Origin: Chloroflexota bacterium
GTDB lineage: Bacteria > Chloroflexota > Dehalococcoidia > Lucifugimonadales > GCA-002723415
Reading direction: 5' to 3'
Assembly: GCA_002723415.1 (NCBI GenBank)
Contig: PBOA01000027.1
Span: forward strand, 1 to 38,277
Length of the DNA stretch: 38,277 nt
In this document: piece after piece, positions 7,506 through 15,907 of the stretch
Position numbering within the stretch: the stretch's first letter is position 1
Layout of the letters: every line of letters begins with the position of its first letter
Program-made: the position numbers and the translations under genes
Notes under the pieces: model-generated
The model's input: only the letters and a program-made list of their open reading frames with translations
What the model was told of the DNA's origin: nothing
The model's database searches: none

Positions 7506-8495
7506 ATGCAGTCTAACTTGATTACGAATTATTCTTTTTGGAAAAATAAAATAGTACCTTTTTCATTGATTGCCATATCAGTATTTCTTATTGTATATGT
7601 CATTTTAGGTTTTTATGGATTGATTGGTTTAGACCAGACTTCAAGTTCTAATGGTAGTGTTTCTAGATGGTGTGAAAGAATAAGTACAGGGATATTTAAA
7701 GAACCGATAAATAGTTTAAGTAATTTAGGTTTTATAATTTCGGGGCTTTTAATGTTGTGCACATTATCTCGTGATTCTACGAATAAATATAAGGTTAATA
7801 ATTTTCATGGTTTAACTCCAATATCTCTATTTTATGCAGGGTCTGTGGTTTATTTAGGAATTGGTTCTTTATTAATGCATGGAACTAATACACATTGGGG
7901 TGGTTGGGCAGATAATTTAAGTATGATTATGTATATTATTTTGCCTTGGTTAATTAACATTGGAGAAATGGGGAAATGGTCTGTTAGGAAATTTATTAGA
8001 GTTTACATTGTATTAGTTTTAATCTATGCTTGGAGTAGATGGCTTTTTGGTTCAAGTTTAGGCATTAATCTTGATTTGTTTGGGCTTTCTATAGGTCTAT
8101 GGATTATATCAGAATCATTATTCAGGTTTTGGTCTCTGAAATTTAGATGTATTTCAGGTTTTGTTGGGTTTGTAGTTGCTGCAGTTTTTGGTATTACACC
8201 TTTAGAGATTTTTACTAATATTGATAAATATTGGTGGATTGTTTTGTTTTGGATTCCGGGGTTATTTTCTTTTTATAAGCCGATAAAGAAAAGGAAATAT
8301 TTCCCCTGGTTTTTTCTTGGAATGATAATGTATGTTTTATCATTTATTGTATGGGTTCAAGGTAAGCCTGGTTCGCCTTATTGCAATCCTGATTCATTTA
8401 TTCAGCTTCATGCAGTTTGGCATTTAATGACTGCCTTTTCAACTTACTGTTTTTTTAAATTTTTTAGAACAGAAAAATTAATAGTTAATGAATAA
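7506..8495 (+). CDS. CREST-superfamily membrane hydrolase, alkaline ceramidase-like
   Basis: The 329-residue protein has about eight membrane helices and carries the motifs of the CREST superfamily (alkaline ceramidases, PAQR receptors, Per1), which use zinc to hydrolyse amide bonds in the membrane. Visible are CE (56-57) and EP...SN (66-73) after the first helix, SxxxH as S121-L-L-M-H125, an Asp in GGWADNLSM (D136), and the C-terminal HxxxH as H302-A-V-W-H306. These match the expected Ser, Asp and three His metal ligands. An amide lipid substrate is inferred, not shown. The gene overlaps the next by eight bases, so the two are translationally coupled. The ribosome site is weak. Confidence 0.8.
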   Translation: MQSNLITNYSFWKNKIVPFSLIAISVFLIVYVILGFYGLIGLDQTSSSNGSVSRWCERISTGIFKEPINSLSNLGFIISGLLMLCTLSRDSTNKYKVNNFHGLTPISLFYAGSVVYLGIGSLLMHGTNTHWGGWADNLSMIMYIILPWLINIGEMGKWSVRKFIRVYIVLVLIYAWSRWLFGSSLGINLDLFGLSIGLWIISESLFRFWSLKFRCISGFVGFVVAAVFGITPLEIFTNIDKYWWIVLFWIPGLFSFYKPIKKRKYFPWFFLGMIMYVLSFIVWVQGKPGSPYCNPDSFIQLHAVWHLMTAFSTYCFFKFFRTEKLIVNE

Positions 8496-9600
8496 GAGAA
8501 TTACAAATATAGATTTTATTAGAGGGTTAGCGGTTCTGGGGATTTTTGTAATGAATTCAGTAGTTCATGCGCTTCCTTTTTCAGCATATTTTAACCCATC
8601 ATCTGCTGGTACAAGCAATGTGTTTGATTGGATTACAGTCTTTTTATCAGAACTTTTTGTGGCTCAAAAAATGATGGGGCTTTTTTCAGTTTTGTTTGGA
8701 GCTAGCATTGTATTATTTATTGAGTCAGCACAAAAAAAAGGTAAAGATGCAAAAAGATTAAGTTTAAGGAGAAATTTTTTATTATTTTGTTTTGGGATTA
8801 TACATATGCTTTTTTGGGAAGGTGATGTACTTGTTATTTATGCTTTATGCGCTCCAATAATAATCCTTACATATAATAAAAAAATAAAATTTTTATTTAT
8901 ATTGGGATTAGTTATTACTCTTTTTCCTATATTGTTATCAATTTTCTTCCAATCTGCTTATGATCCTGTTACTGGAAAAAACACATTATTTGCTGAAGGT
9001 GAAGATATTGGGCTAGGTAAATTTTGGTTTGCAGATTCTGATGACTATGGATCTTCTGTTTTGGTATTTCTTTTTGGTGGTTTTTGTAGAGCTTTAGGTA
9101 TGATGTTTATAGGGGTAGTTTTATATAGAAAATTCATTTTAAATGGAATTTTAGAATCTAAAATATATAAAAAAATGATATTTTATGGCTTTTCATTTGG
9201 TATTTTGTCAACACTCTTAAGTTTTATTTGGTATCTTTCTAAAGATTATAGCCCTAGTATAGCTTTAATTGGCTATATTCCAGCTACTATAGGAATGATT
9301 CCTATGGTTATTGGCTATATAGGATTATTTTCTCTTTTGAATAGATGTTTGCCTGAATCAATAGGAGTATATTTTTCAGCATGTGGGAAAATGGCATTTA
9401 CTAATTATATTACTCAAACAATTTTTGGAATATTAATATTTAATTTTATTTTTTCTAAAGGAACATTAGGTAGAGCTGAGGTTATGGCTTTTGTTTTTGT
9501 GGTATGGATTATTCAAATCCTTTGGTCTAAATATTGGCTAGATAATTATAAATATGGTCCTTTGGAGTGGATATGGAGAAAATTAACATATATTTCTTAA
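8488..9600 (+). CDS. DUF418 family membrane protein
   Basis: The 370-residue protein has about eight to ten membrane segments. It opens with the family signature RITNIDFIRGLAVLGIFVMN and ends with GPLEWIWRKLTY, the conserved tail of the DUF418 domain. Family members are integral membrane proteins, related in style to acyltransferase-3 proteins, with no firmly established biochemical role; YeiB is an E. coli example. The start lies inside the last codons of the ceramidase-like gene, indicating coupled expression and perhaps a shared membrane-lipid task. Confidence 0.85.
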   Translation: MNKRITNIDFIRGLAVLGIFVMNSVVHALPFSAYFNPSSAGTSNVFDWITVFLSELFVAQKMMGLFSVLFGASIVLFIESAQKKGKDAKRLSLRRNFLLFCFGIIHMLFWEGDVLVIYALCAPIIILTYNKKIKFLFILGLVITLFPILLSIFFQSAYDPVTGKNTLFAEGEDIGLGKFWFADSDDYGSSVLVFLFGGFCRALGMMFIGVVLYRKFILNGILESKIYKKMIFYGFSFGILSTLLSFIWYLSKDYSPSIALIGYIPATIGMIPMVIGYIGLFSLLNRCLPESIGVYFSACGKMAFTNYITQTIFGILIFNFIFSKGTLGRAEVMAFVFVVWIIQILWSKYWLDNYKYGPLEWIWRKLTYIS

Positions 9601-9650
9601 AATATAATAATAGAATAAAGTATAATTTTTAATTATTAAAGGAATAATAA

Positions 9651-10343
9651 ATGATAATTTTAACTCCTCCTAGTGAAGGGAAATCTTCTAACAATACTGT
9701 AAATAAGAAATTCATTGAAACAAATTATATTTTTAAAGATAGAGTGGAAAAAATCCTGTCAATATTGGATAAATTAGATGAAAAAAAAATTGTTTCAATT
9801 TATGGTACTACTTTAGATAAAGCAAGAGAATTACATAAGAATAATTTAAATATTTTTGATGCAGGATGTTCTAAAGCTATAGAAAGGTATACTGGTGTTG
9901 TTTTCAAAAATATTGATTGGGATTCATTAGATTTAATATCAAAAAATTATTTAAATCAGAATCTTAGAATAGTAAGCGGCCTTTTTGGTATTTTAAAGCC
10001 GGATAGTTTAATACCTAATTACAAACTAAAAATGAATGTTTTATCATTAACTGATTTTTGGAAAAATGATATTTCAAACCAATTGAAAAATGAAGATTTT
10101 ATTTTAGATTTATTGCCGGCCACTCATAGGAAGGCACTTAAATTAGAAAAAAACATTTTAAGTATTAATTTTATTATTAATCGCAATGGGAAATTAATTC
10201 AGTCTGCTCATTCAGGCAAAGTGGTAAAAGGAAAATTTATTCGATTTTTAGCTCAAAATAAAGTATATGATTTTAAAGGAATTTCAGAATTTGAATATGA
10301 TGGCTATAAATGGAATGGTGAATTTTTTGTAAAGGATGATTAA
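9651..10343 (+). CDS. yaaA: YaaA/UPF0246 family peroxide-stress protein
   Basis: The 230-residue soluble protein begins MIILTPPSEGKS, the signature of the UPF0246/YaaA family. In E. coli YaaA limits free intracellular iron and protects DNA from hydrogen peroxide. Other family features are present: YGTTLDKARELH, IVSGLFGILKPDSLIPNYKLKM, LLPATHRKAL, and SAHSGKVVKGKFIRFL near the end. Length is close to the usual 240-260. AAAGGA before the ATG supports the start. The MFS gene begins nine bases downstream. I am confident of the family and less so of the same function in this organism. Confidence 0.85.
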   Translation: MIILTPPSEGKSSNNTVNKKFIETNYIFKDRVEKILSILDKLDEKKIVSIYGTTLDKARELHKNNLNIFDAGCSKAIERYTGVVFKNIDWDSLDLISKNYLNQNLRIVSGLFGILKPDSLIPNYKLKMNVLSLTDFWKNDISNQLKNEDFILDLLPATHRKALKLEKNILSINFIINRNGKLIQSAHSGKVVKGKFIRFLAQNKVYDFKGISEFEYDGYKWNGEFFVKDD

Positions 10344-10352
10344 TTAATTAAT

Positions 10353-11651
10353 ATGAATTCGCACAATTCAATAGAAAAAAAAGATTCCGTTAAGCTTAAG
10401 GCATGGTCACCATTTTTATTCTTTGATTATAGAATCCTATGGTTATCAGGAGTAACTGCTATGGTAACTATGAATCTTAGAATGATTGTTACAGGTGTAT
10501 GGCTTTATGAAAAAACAGGACTTGGAGCTACATTAGCTTATCTTGGGTTAATAGAATTGGCAGTAAGAATCCCAGGAAACATATACGGTGGGGTATTTGC
10601 TGATCGATTAGATAGGAAAAAACTTATTGCTTTAACTCAGCTATCTAGTTTTATATTTATTGGAGGTATGACGATTTTTGAAACTTTGGGAGCTTTAGAA
10701 ATTTGGCATGTGTATATTGCGACTGGTATATTATCTGCAACAAGTATTTTTAGTAATCCTTCTAGATCGGCCTTAACAGCTAGAGTAGTTCCAAGAAATG
10801 TTTTAACTCATGCAGTTGCGATGAATTCTATTACTATGCAAGTTGGTACTATAATTACCCCTTTTGTTTTTTATATTACTTCTTTCGCTTGGAAAGATGA
10901 TATCAATGAATCACTACTTCTGTCTTTTTGGATTAATACGCTTTTTGCTTTGTTTAGCGTCGTTTTTCCATTATTTATAAGGGAAAGTGGAAAGGCGCTT
11001 AATATCTCTGGAGATGAAAATACCGTGGTTAATATACATAAAAATATAATTCAGGGCTTTAAATATGTGATTAATCACCCTATTTTACCTGGTCTTTATA
11101 TTTTAGATATAGGAGTAACAGTGGTTTCATATTATAGGGAATTATTCCCTATTTTTGCAAAGCAATTATATTCAAGTGGTCGTAGTGCAGTTGCTGTTTT
11201 AACAGCTTTTAATGCCGTTGGGGCAATTGTAGGCAGTTTATTAGTAATGAATACATATAAGGTGAAGAAAAAAGGAATAATAGTTTTATATGCAACTTTG
11301 GCTTATGCATTCTTATTAATATTATTTGGATTTTCTACTTCTATTTGGATTGGAGTATTTGCTTTAATTGGGCTTGGTGCAGCAGATGCTATTGGAATGA
11401 CAATGAGACAAACTGTAGTACAGTTAACTACACCAGACAATATGAGAGGAAGAGCAACAGCTGCTCATTCATTGGCGGCTATGAGCGCAAATGGATTTGG
11501 TAAATGGGAAGTTGGTATAATGTCAGATGCTATTGGAGCGGGGAATACTATGGTGTTAGGTGGAGTAATATCTATAATAGTAGTTTTAGTTATATGGTAT
11601 GTATTATCGGGTGTTAGACAGTATGAGTATATTGAGTCTGATCAGATTTAA
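10353..11651 (+). CDS. MFS transporter (EntS/MFS_3-like exporter)
   Basis: The 432-residue protein has about 12 hydrophobic segments and a polar N-terminus. The loop GVFADRLDRKKLIALTQ (near 80-96) is the conserved MFS motif between helices 2 and 3. SATSIFSNPSRSALTARVVPR and PDNMRGRATAAHSLAAM resemble the MFS_3 group that exports enterobactin or macrolides. It probably exports a small molecule by proton antiport. No ribosome site is visible; translation is likely coupled to the YaaA gene. Substrate unknown. The next gene starts six bases later. Confidence 0.85.
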   Translation: MNSHNSIEKKDSVKLKAWSPFLFFDYRILWLSGVTAMVTMNLRMIVTGVWLYEKTGLGATLAYLGLIELAVRIPGNIYGGVFADRLDRKKLIALTQLSSFIFIGGMTIFETLGALEIWHVYIATGILSATSIFSNPSRSALTARVVPRNVLTHAVAMNSITMQVGTIITPFVFYITSFAWKDDINESLLLSFWINTLFALFSVVFPLFIRESGKALNISGDENTVVNIHKNIIQGFKYVINHPILPGLYILDIGVTVVSYYRELFPIFAKQLYSSGRSAVAVLTAFNAVGAIVGSLLVMNTYKVKKKGIIVLYATLAYAFLLILFGFSTSIWIGVFALIGLGAADAIGMTMRQTVVQLTTPDNMRGRATAAHSLAAMSANGFGKWEVGIMSDAIGAGNTMVLGGVISIIVVLVIWYVLSGVRQYEYIESDQI

Positions 11652-11657
11652 AAAATA

Positions 11658-12191
11658 ATGAATAAAAGAAAATTTATTATTATTGGAACTAGTGGGTCAG
11701 GTAAAACAATACTTGCTAAAAACTTGTCCTTATATTTAAATATTAGATACATTGAGCTAGATTCATATTATCATGGTTCAAATTGGAAACAGGTTGATAT
11801 TGATGTGTTTAGGCAAAATATTCTTGATACAACAAATGGTATAGACTCATGGATAATTGATGGTAATTATTTAGATCTAAGGGATTTAATATGGCCTAAA
11901 GCAGATTTAATTATTTGGCTAGATTATCCGTTTTATATTGTATTTACTCGTTTAATAAAAAGAACAATACAAAGGTTTATAAATAAAGAAATTTTATGGA
12001 ATGGCAACACTGAAAATTTTTTTAATCAATTATTTACAAAAAAATCAATTTTACTTTGGGCTTTTAAGACTCATTGGAAAAACCGCAGGGAATTTCAAAC
12101 TATTTTAGTAGATACTAATGAATATAATAACAAATTTATTCGAATTAAAAAATCTATTGAAATTAAAGAATTACTTTCATTAATTAAATGA
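11658..12191 (+). CDS. P-loop NTPase, adenylate kinase-like (FlaR/topology modulation type)
   Basis: The 177-residue protein begins with a strand and Walker A GTSGSGKT (10-17). IRYIELDSYYHGSNW follows, then WIIDGNYLDLRDLIWPKADLIIWLDYP, where the I-D-G-N-Y and W-L-D-Y-P segments are typical of the small adenylate kinase-like proteins annotated FlaR or 'topology modulation protein'. A basic stretch (RLIKRTIQRF) probably forms the lid. It likely phosphorylates a small molecule or nucleotide; the family's true substrate is not settled. It follows the MFS gene by six bases with no visible ribosome site, suggesting coupling. Confidence 0.78.
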   Translation: MNKRKFIIIGTSGSGKTILAKNLSLYLNIRYIELDSYYHGSNWKQVDIDVFRQNILDTTNGIDSWIIDGNYLDLRDLIWPKADLIIWLDYPFYIVFTRLIKRTIQRFINKEILWNGNTENFFNQLFTKKSILLWAFKTHWKNRREFQTILVDTNEYNNKFIRIKKSIEIKELLSLIK

Positions 12192-12221
12192 ATTTATTAG
12201 AAAATTTTTTTAAGAACTCTA

Positions 12222-12230
12222 TGGTATAAT
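12222..12230 (+). promoter_or_regulatory. Extended -10 promoter before two short membrane ORFs
   Basis: TGG directly followed by TATAAT matches the extended -10 element (TGnTATAAT). A second TATAAT lies at 12234-12239. There is no good -35 box, which extended -10 promoters can do without. Transcription would begin at about 12237, 16 bases before the first short ORF. Confidence 0.4.
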
Positions 12231-12252
12231 TTTTATAATCTAGCGAGGTGTT

Positions 12253-12366
12253 ATGGTTACTAGGTGGCTATATAAGAAATTTATTTCTTTCAGCCCAAAG
12301 GGTAAAATTCTTACTATTTTAATACTATCTTTATTAATCTATATACTTATTATATTTAAACCTTAA
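12253..12366 (+). CDS. 37-residue single-helix membrane peptide
   Basis: An ATG preceded by GCGAGGTGTT opens a 37-codon frame. Residues 1-19 are basic and aromatic (MVTRWLYKKF, then SPKGK). Residues 20-35 are a run of Ile/Leu/Thr ending IIFKP, enough for one membrane helix. The layout suggests a positive-inside single-pass peptide, of the kind seen in small stress or toxin peptides. An extended -10 promoter lies 23 bases upstream. I recognise no family. The ribosome site, promoter and coherent membrane pattern support a real gene, but at this length chance cannot be excluded. Confidence 0.45.
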   Translation: MVTRWLYKKFISFSPKGKILTILILSLLIYILIIFKP

Positions 12367-12402
12367 TCCTAATAAAGATTAAATGTCTTTAGGTGTGGTT
12401 TT

Positions 12403-12528
12403 ATGAAAAAGATTAAATGGAATGGTATATATTTGAATGTTCCGTCTAATAAGAAGGATTGGTTCTTTATATGTATATTCGAATGTGTAGTTTTATTATT
12501 TGTTATTTTGATGGTTGTTTTTAATTAA
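12403..12528 (+). CDS. 41-residue single-helix membrane peptide
   Basis: The ATG follows AGGTGTGG with a 4-base gap. The peptide has a basic polar start (MKKIKWNGIYLNVPSNKKDW) and then FFICIFECVVLLFVILMVVF, a strongly hydrophobic C-terminal helix with two Cys. It is 36 bases downstream of the 37-residue peptide gene, with a similar AGGTG ribosome site and the same polar-then-helix layout. The two look like a tandem pair. No family is recognised. Confidence 0.45.
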   Translation: MKKIKWNGIYLNVPSNKKDWFFICIFECVVLLFVILMVVFN

Positions 12529-12536
12529 TGTAATGT

Positions 12537-13397
12537 TTAAGTTAAAAACCTAGAATCTAATTCTTGATATTTTTGTAAATCAACTACTTTCTCAAATTCA
12601 TTAAAATCTAATATTTCATTATAATTATTGGTTGTAGAATTAGATTTTATATGGTTTGCTAATTTCTTCATTGAATAAGCAGTTGCAAATATACTAGTAA
12701 GTGGGTGTAATATAATTTTAAATCCTAGTGATTCGAATTCACTTATTGATAGGCTTGGAGTTTTCCCACCTTCAATTAAATTAATTAGTAATGGTTTCTT
12801 TATTTCTTTTCCAATAATTCTTATTTCTTCTTCTGTTTGAGGAGCTTCAATAAATATTACATCAGCTCCACTTTTTTCTAAGGCTTTACCTCTTTTTATG
12901 GCTTCTTCTAAGTTATGGGTTCCGCGTGAGTCAGTCCTAGCAATTATTATCAAATCTGAACCTTCTCTAGCATAATTTGCTGCTTTTATTTTTTCTATAT
13001 GCTCGTCCATTGGTATGACAGATTTCCCTTCCATATGTCCGCACCTTTTTGGCCAAGATTGGTCTTCTAAAATTATTGCTGCAGCACCAGCATTTATAGA
13101 TTCTTTTACTGTTCGTATTACATTAATTGGATTTCCGTAGCCTGTATCCATATCGGCTATTAAAGGAATATTGATATGGCTAGTAATTCTTTTCACACGT
13201 TCTATGTTTTCAGACATGGTTAATAGTCCTATATCAGGAACTCCTAGAGTAGATGCAGATAAAGAGAACCCCCCAGCAAATATAACATCAAACCCGCAGT
13301 CTTCAAAAATTTTTGCACTCATTGGATCATGCACTCCAGGGACAACTATAGATTTATCGCCATTTAATAATTGTTTTAATTTTGATGATTTATTCAT
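12537..13397 (-). CDS. Isocitrate lyase/PEP mutase-family enzyme
   Basis: The 286-residue protein is a TIM barrel of the PEP mutase/isocitrate lyase superfamily, which makes or breaks C-C or C-P bonds of oxyacids. Motifs are GVHDPMSAKI at the start, FAGGFSLSASTLGVPD, IPLIADMDTGYGNP with metal-binding aspartates (82, 84), EDQSWPKRCGHMEGKSVI with the lyase-type catalytic Cys119 in K-R-C-G-H, and IIARTDSRG. The KxCGH loop fits a lyase such as 2-methylisocitrate or dimethylmalate lyase better than a mutase or oxaloacetate hydrolase. Length suits PrpB-like enzymes, but no prp neighbours are present. AAGGAAAAG precedes the ATG. The 107-residue gene lies just upstream on the same strand. Confidence 0.85.
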   Translation of the reverse strand: MNKSSKLKQLLNGDKSIVVPGVHDPMSAKIFEDCGFDVIFAGGFSLSASTLGVPDIGLLTMSENIERVKRITSHINIPLIADMDTGYGNPINVIRTVKESINAGAAAIILEDQSWPKRCGHMEGKSVIPMDEHIEKIKAANYAREGSDLIIIARTDSRGTHNLEEAIKRGKALEKSGADVIFIEAPQTEEEIRIIGKEIKKPLLINLIEGGKTPSLSISEFESLGFKIILHPLTSIFATAYSMKKLANHIKSNSTTNNYNEILDFNEFEKVVDLQKYQELDSRFLT

Positions 13398-13434
13398 TGC
13401 TTTTCCTTATTTATTATATAAATTAATAATGCTA

Positions 13435-13758
13435 TTATTTAATCTCTTCCCAAAATTCAATCCATGAAGTTGGACCATCTGATTCATCTAATAATTCTTT
13501 AAATTCGTTGTAAATGTTATTTATGTTTGGGAATTTATTTCCATCTCTATAAGGTGAATCAATTATTTCACTACTCCATTGCATATATACTCTATTTAAT
13601 TCACTTATTGGGCAAGGTAAAGTTCCTCCATTGTAGTAAATTAGAGTTTCACCACGTTGACCAGATGATGTGTAAATTTCTGCAATTTTTTTGAGTAATA
13701 ATGCAGCTTTTCTTGCTTGTCCTGTTTTGGCTTTATAAGTTCTTCTTATAATATACAT
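13435..13758 (-). CDS. Small protein, possible dimeric alpha-beta barrel (NIPSNAP-like)
   Basis: The 107-residue protein begins MYIIRRTYKAKTGQARKAAL and has a second strand (TLIYYNGGTLPCP), a helix-rich middle and a Trp-rich end (SWIEFWEEI). The opening strand and helix with 'K-A-K-T-G' look like NIPSNAP or antibiotic-monooxygenase-type small barrels; this is resemblance only. AAGGATATGGT precedes the ATG. It ends 37 bases before the PEP mutase-family gene on the same strand and probably forms a two-gene operon with it. No role is assigned. Confidence 0.65.
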   Translation of the reverse strand: MYIIRRTYKAKTGQARKAALLLKKIAEIYTSSGQRGETLIYYNGGTLPCPISELNRVYMQWSSEIIDSPYRDGNKFPNINNIYNEFKELLDESDGPTSWIEFWEEIK

Positions 13759-13972
13759 ACCATATCCTTTTATTATTGAATAAAATTTTTTAAATGTATT
13801 TTAACAGAATTTATGTTTTTTATGCTTATAATTTAAATTTAAATTTTTGAAAAGAATTCATCTAAAATTAAACAGGTAATTTTACTAATATATAATAATT
13901 CAAGGATAAGATATAATTATATTAATATAATATTTTCTGTCCTAACCCATTTAATTTATTAATAGGAGAAAT

Positions 13973-14599
13973 ATGCGAAAAATTATTTTTACATTGTTTT
14001 ATATAACAATATTGTCATTAATTGGATGTAGCAGTTTAGTTGGCCAAGGAGCAGGCAGTGAAGGCTCATCTGACGAAAAAACAAGTGATTCTGCTAAAAT
14101 ACAATTAGATCTACTAGAAGCATTGGAAGATGTTGATAGATTAACAAAGGAAACTGAGCAACTTCGATCAGAAATAGATAGATTAAATCAAGAAGCTGAA
14201 TATGTTAGAAAAGATTTAGAAGAAGAGTTTGATAAAGTACGTAAGGAAGAAGAAAAAAAGATTGAATTAGAAATTAATAAAATTATTGAAGAAGTAGAAC
14301 AAAATTGGCAAGCTATTAATGAAAAAGATAGAAATGAAATAGAAAATATTTATCAATCAAGCATTAATCAAATTGAAGAAGATTGGCAAAAAACATTTAA
14401 AGAATTGGAGTCAAATCATCAAATGGAAATTAGTAATTATCAAGATGAAATTGCTAATTTAATTAAAAGGTCTGATGAGTCGAATAGAAAAGTAGAAGAG
14501 GCAAGAATACGCTTGGAAGATGCTTTAAGGACAATAGAAAATTTGAATAAAGATTTTTCAAGGTTACAGGGTGAACTATCTAAAGCTTTAAATAAATAA
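13973..14599 (+). CDS. Coiled-coil lipoprotein, copy 1 of 3
   Basis: The 208-residue protein has a signal peptide with lipobox L-I-G-C and the lipidated Cys at residue 19, then SSLVGQG. A Gly/Ser-rich linker (20-40) leads into an almost uninterrupted Glu/Lys/Leu helix (about 45-205) with heptad-like spacing, including repeated EIDRLNQEAE- and EEEKKIELEI-type stretches. It should be a lipid-anchored rod. AGGAG precedes the ATG. Two shorter paralogues follow in tandem with the Cys at the same position. It is the most diverged copy. It may be a structural envelope protein; nothing enzymatic is visible. Confidence 0.75.
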   Translation: MRKIIFTLFYITILSLIGCSSLVGQGAGSEGSSDEKTSDSAKIQLDLLEALEDVDRLTKETEQLRSEIDRLNQEAEYVRKDLEEEFDKVRKEEEKKIELEINKIIEEVEQNWQAINEKDRNEIENIYQSSINQIEEDWQKTFKELESNHQMEISNYQDEIANLIKRSDESNRKVEEARIRLEDALRTIENLNKDFSRLQGELSKALNK

Positions 14600-14628
14600 A
14601 GCTTAAATTTTTAAACATGGAGAAAAAA

Positions 14629-15231
14629 ATGAGCAGACTTTCTTGTTTAAGTACATCTATAATAATTTTGTTTTTGATTGGCTGTAGCAGTATGGTAGGC
14701 CAAGGTACACCTTCAGAGCAAGATTCTGCTTACAAAGTGAACTCAGCACAAGGAGTTTCAGCAGAGCTTAATGATGTTATTAATGGCATGGATAGAGCAT
14801 TGCGTATTGAATTTAATCAATTGATCGAACTAGGAGAATCTTTAAATGAAAAAGAGAGGGAATTATTACTACAATTAAATGAAGAATTAAGTATAGGAGA
14901 AGAATTTGACAGGTTAAACCAAGAAATGGCAGCTAACTCTCAGAATGAAATTGATGATTTGAAAAAAAGAAATTTATCATTAATAGAGGAATTAGGATTT
15001 TATTTACAGGAACTTGAGGGTTTGAGAAATGATTTAGATCAATATATGACGGAATTATCTGAGTTGGAAAGAGATAATTCTAAATTAAGCGAAGAAATTC
15101 AGATGTTTATTATTCAAGATACTGACTTGATTAACCAGTTAAATCAAAAAGAAAATGAAATAGCAATTTTAAAAGACCAACTAGAGCAAAAAGCTAATGA
15201 TGAATTGCAAAAAAACACGAACTCAAGTTGA
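14629..15231 (+). CDS. Coiled-coil lipoprotein, copy 2 of 3
   Basis: The 200-residue protein has a signal peptide, lipobox L-I-G-C with Cys at residue 19, SSMVGQG, and then a Glu/Leu/Asn-rich coiled coil. An ATG at 14617 is in frame, but GGAG inside its first codons is the better ribosome site for the ATG at 14629. That start puts the Cys at residue 19, as in both neighbours, and the ACATGGAGAAA leader matches that of copy 3. NGMDRALRIEFNQLIELG aligns with copy 3 (NGMNEQLKNEFNQLISDG), so copies 2 and 3 are closest. The gap to copy 1 is 29 bases. Confidence 0.75.
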   Translation: MSRLSCLSTSIIILFLIGCSSMVGQGTPSEQDSAYKVNSAQGVSAELNDVINGMDRALRIEFNQLIELGESLNEKERELLLQLNEELSIGEEFDRLNQEMAANSQNEIDDLKKRNLSLIEELGFYLQELEGLRNDLDQYMTELSELERDNSKLSEEIQMFIIQDTDLINQLNQKENEIAILKDQLEQKANDELQKNTNSS

Positions 15232-15291
15232 TATTTTTTAAATATTCAAAATAAATAAAACTAAAATATTTTATATGACATGGAGAAATGA

Positions 15292-15891
15292 ATGCGTAAC
15301 CATCTTTATACAATTACATTCATAACATTTTTATCCTTAATTGGATGTAATGGTGTAGTAGGTCAAGGTACTGTTACAGCGCAAATTAAAGAGAGTAGTT
15401 TGGATTTTATGATTTCAGATTCTTTAGAAAAAGAAGTCAATGGAATGAATGAGCAATTAAAAAATGAATTTAATCAATTAATAAGTGATGGAAAAGATTT
15501 AGTTAAAGAAATTGAGATTTTAGAAAAAGAAATAAATGATGCGAAAATAAGAGCTGAAAATCTAGAGAATTTAAATAATAAAATGACAACTAAGTCTGAA
15601 GATACTCAGAAAGAAATTGATTTATTAATTAATAGTAATAAAGATTTCATATTACAATTTGATCAGATAAATATTGAGTTAGACCAAACTGCAAAATTAA
15701 TTAATTTAACTCAAAAGAATATTGTTGATTTAGAACAAAAAAACGAAAATTTAAATATAGAACTTGGTAAGCTTTTAAATAATAATGAACAATTATTAAA
15801 ATTATTAAAATATAAAGAAGCCGAAATACAAAGTCTTTTAGCTCAACTTAACCAATCATCTCCAGTTATAATTGCACCTAAGCCGAAATAA
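15292..15891 (+). CDS. Coiled-coil lipoprotein, copy 3 of 3
   Basis: The 199-residue protein repeats the plan of the two genes before it: signal peptide, lipobox L-I-G-C with Cys at residue 19, NGVVGQG, then a long Lys/Glu/Asn/Leu helix to about residue 185. It ends in a short Pro-containing tail (SSPVIIAPKPK) that the others lack. GGAG precedes the ATG. The VGQG motif after the Cys and the NGM...EFNQLI segment are shared with copy 2. The next gene starts 16 bases later and may be in the same transcript. Confidence 0.75.
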   Translation: MRNHLYTITFITFLSLIGCNGVVGQGTVTAQIKESSLDFMISDSLEKEVNGMNEQLKNEFNQLISDGKDLVKEIEILEKEINDAKIRAENLENLNNKMTTKSEDTQKEIDLLINSNKDFILQFDQINIELDQTAKLINLTQKNIVDLEQKNENLNIELGKLLNNNEQLLKLLKYKEAEIQSLLAQLNQSSPVIIAPKPK

Positions 15892-15907
15892 ATAATTTAT
15901 AAATTAA

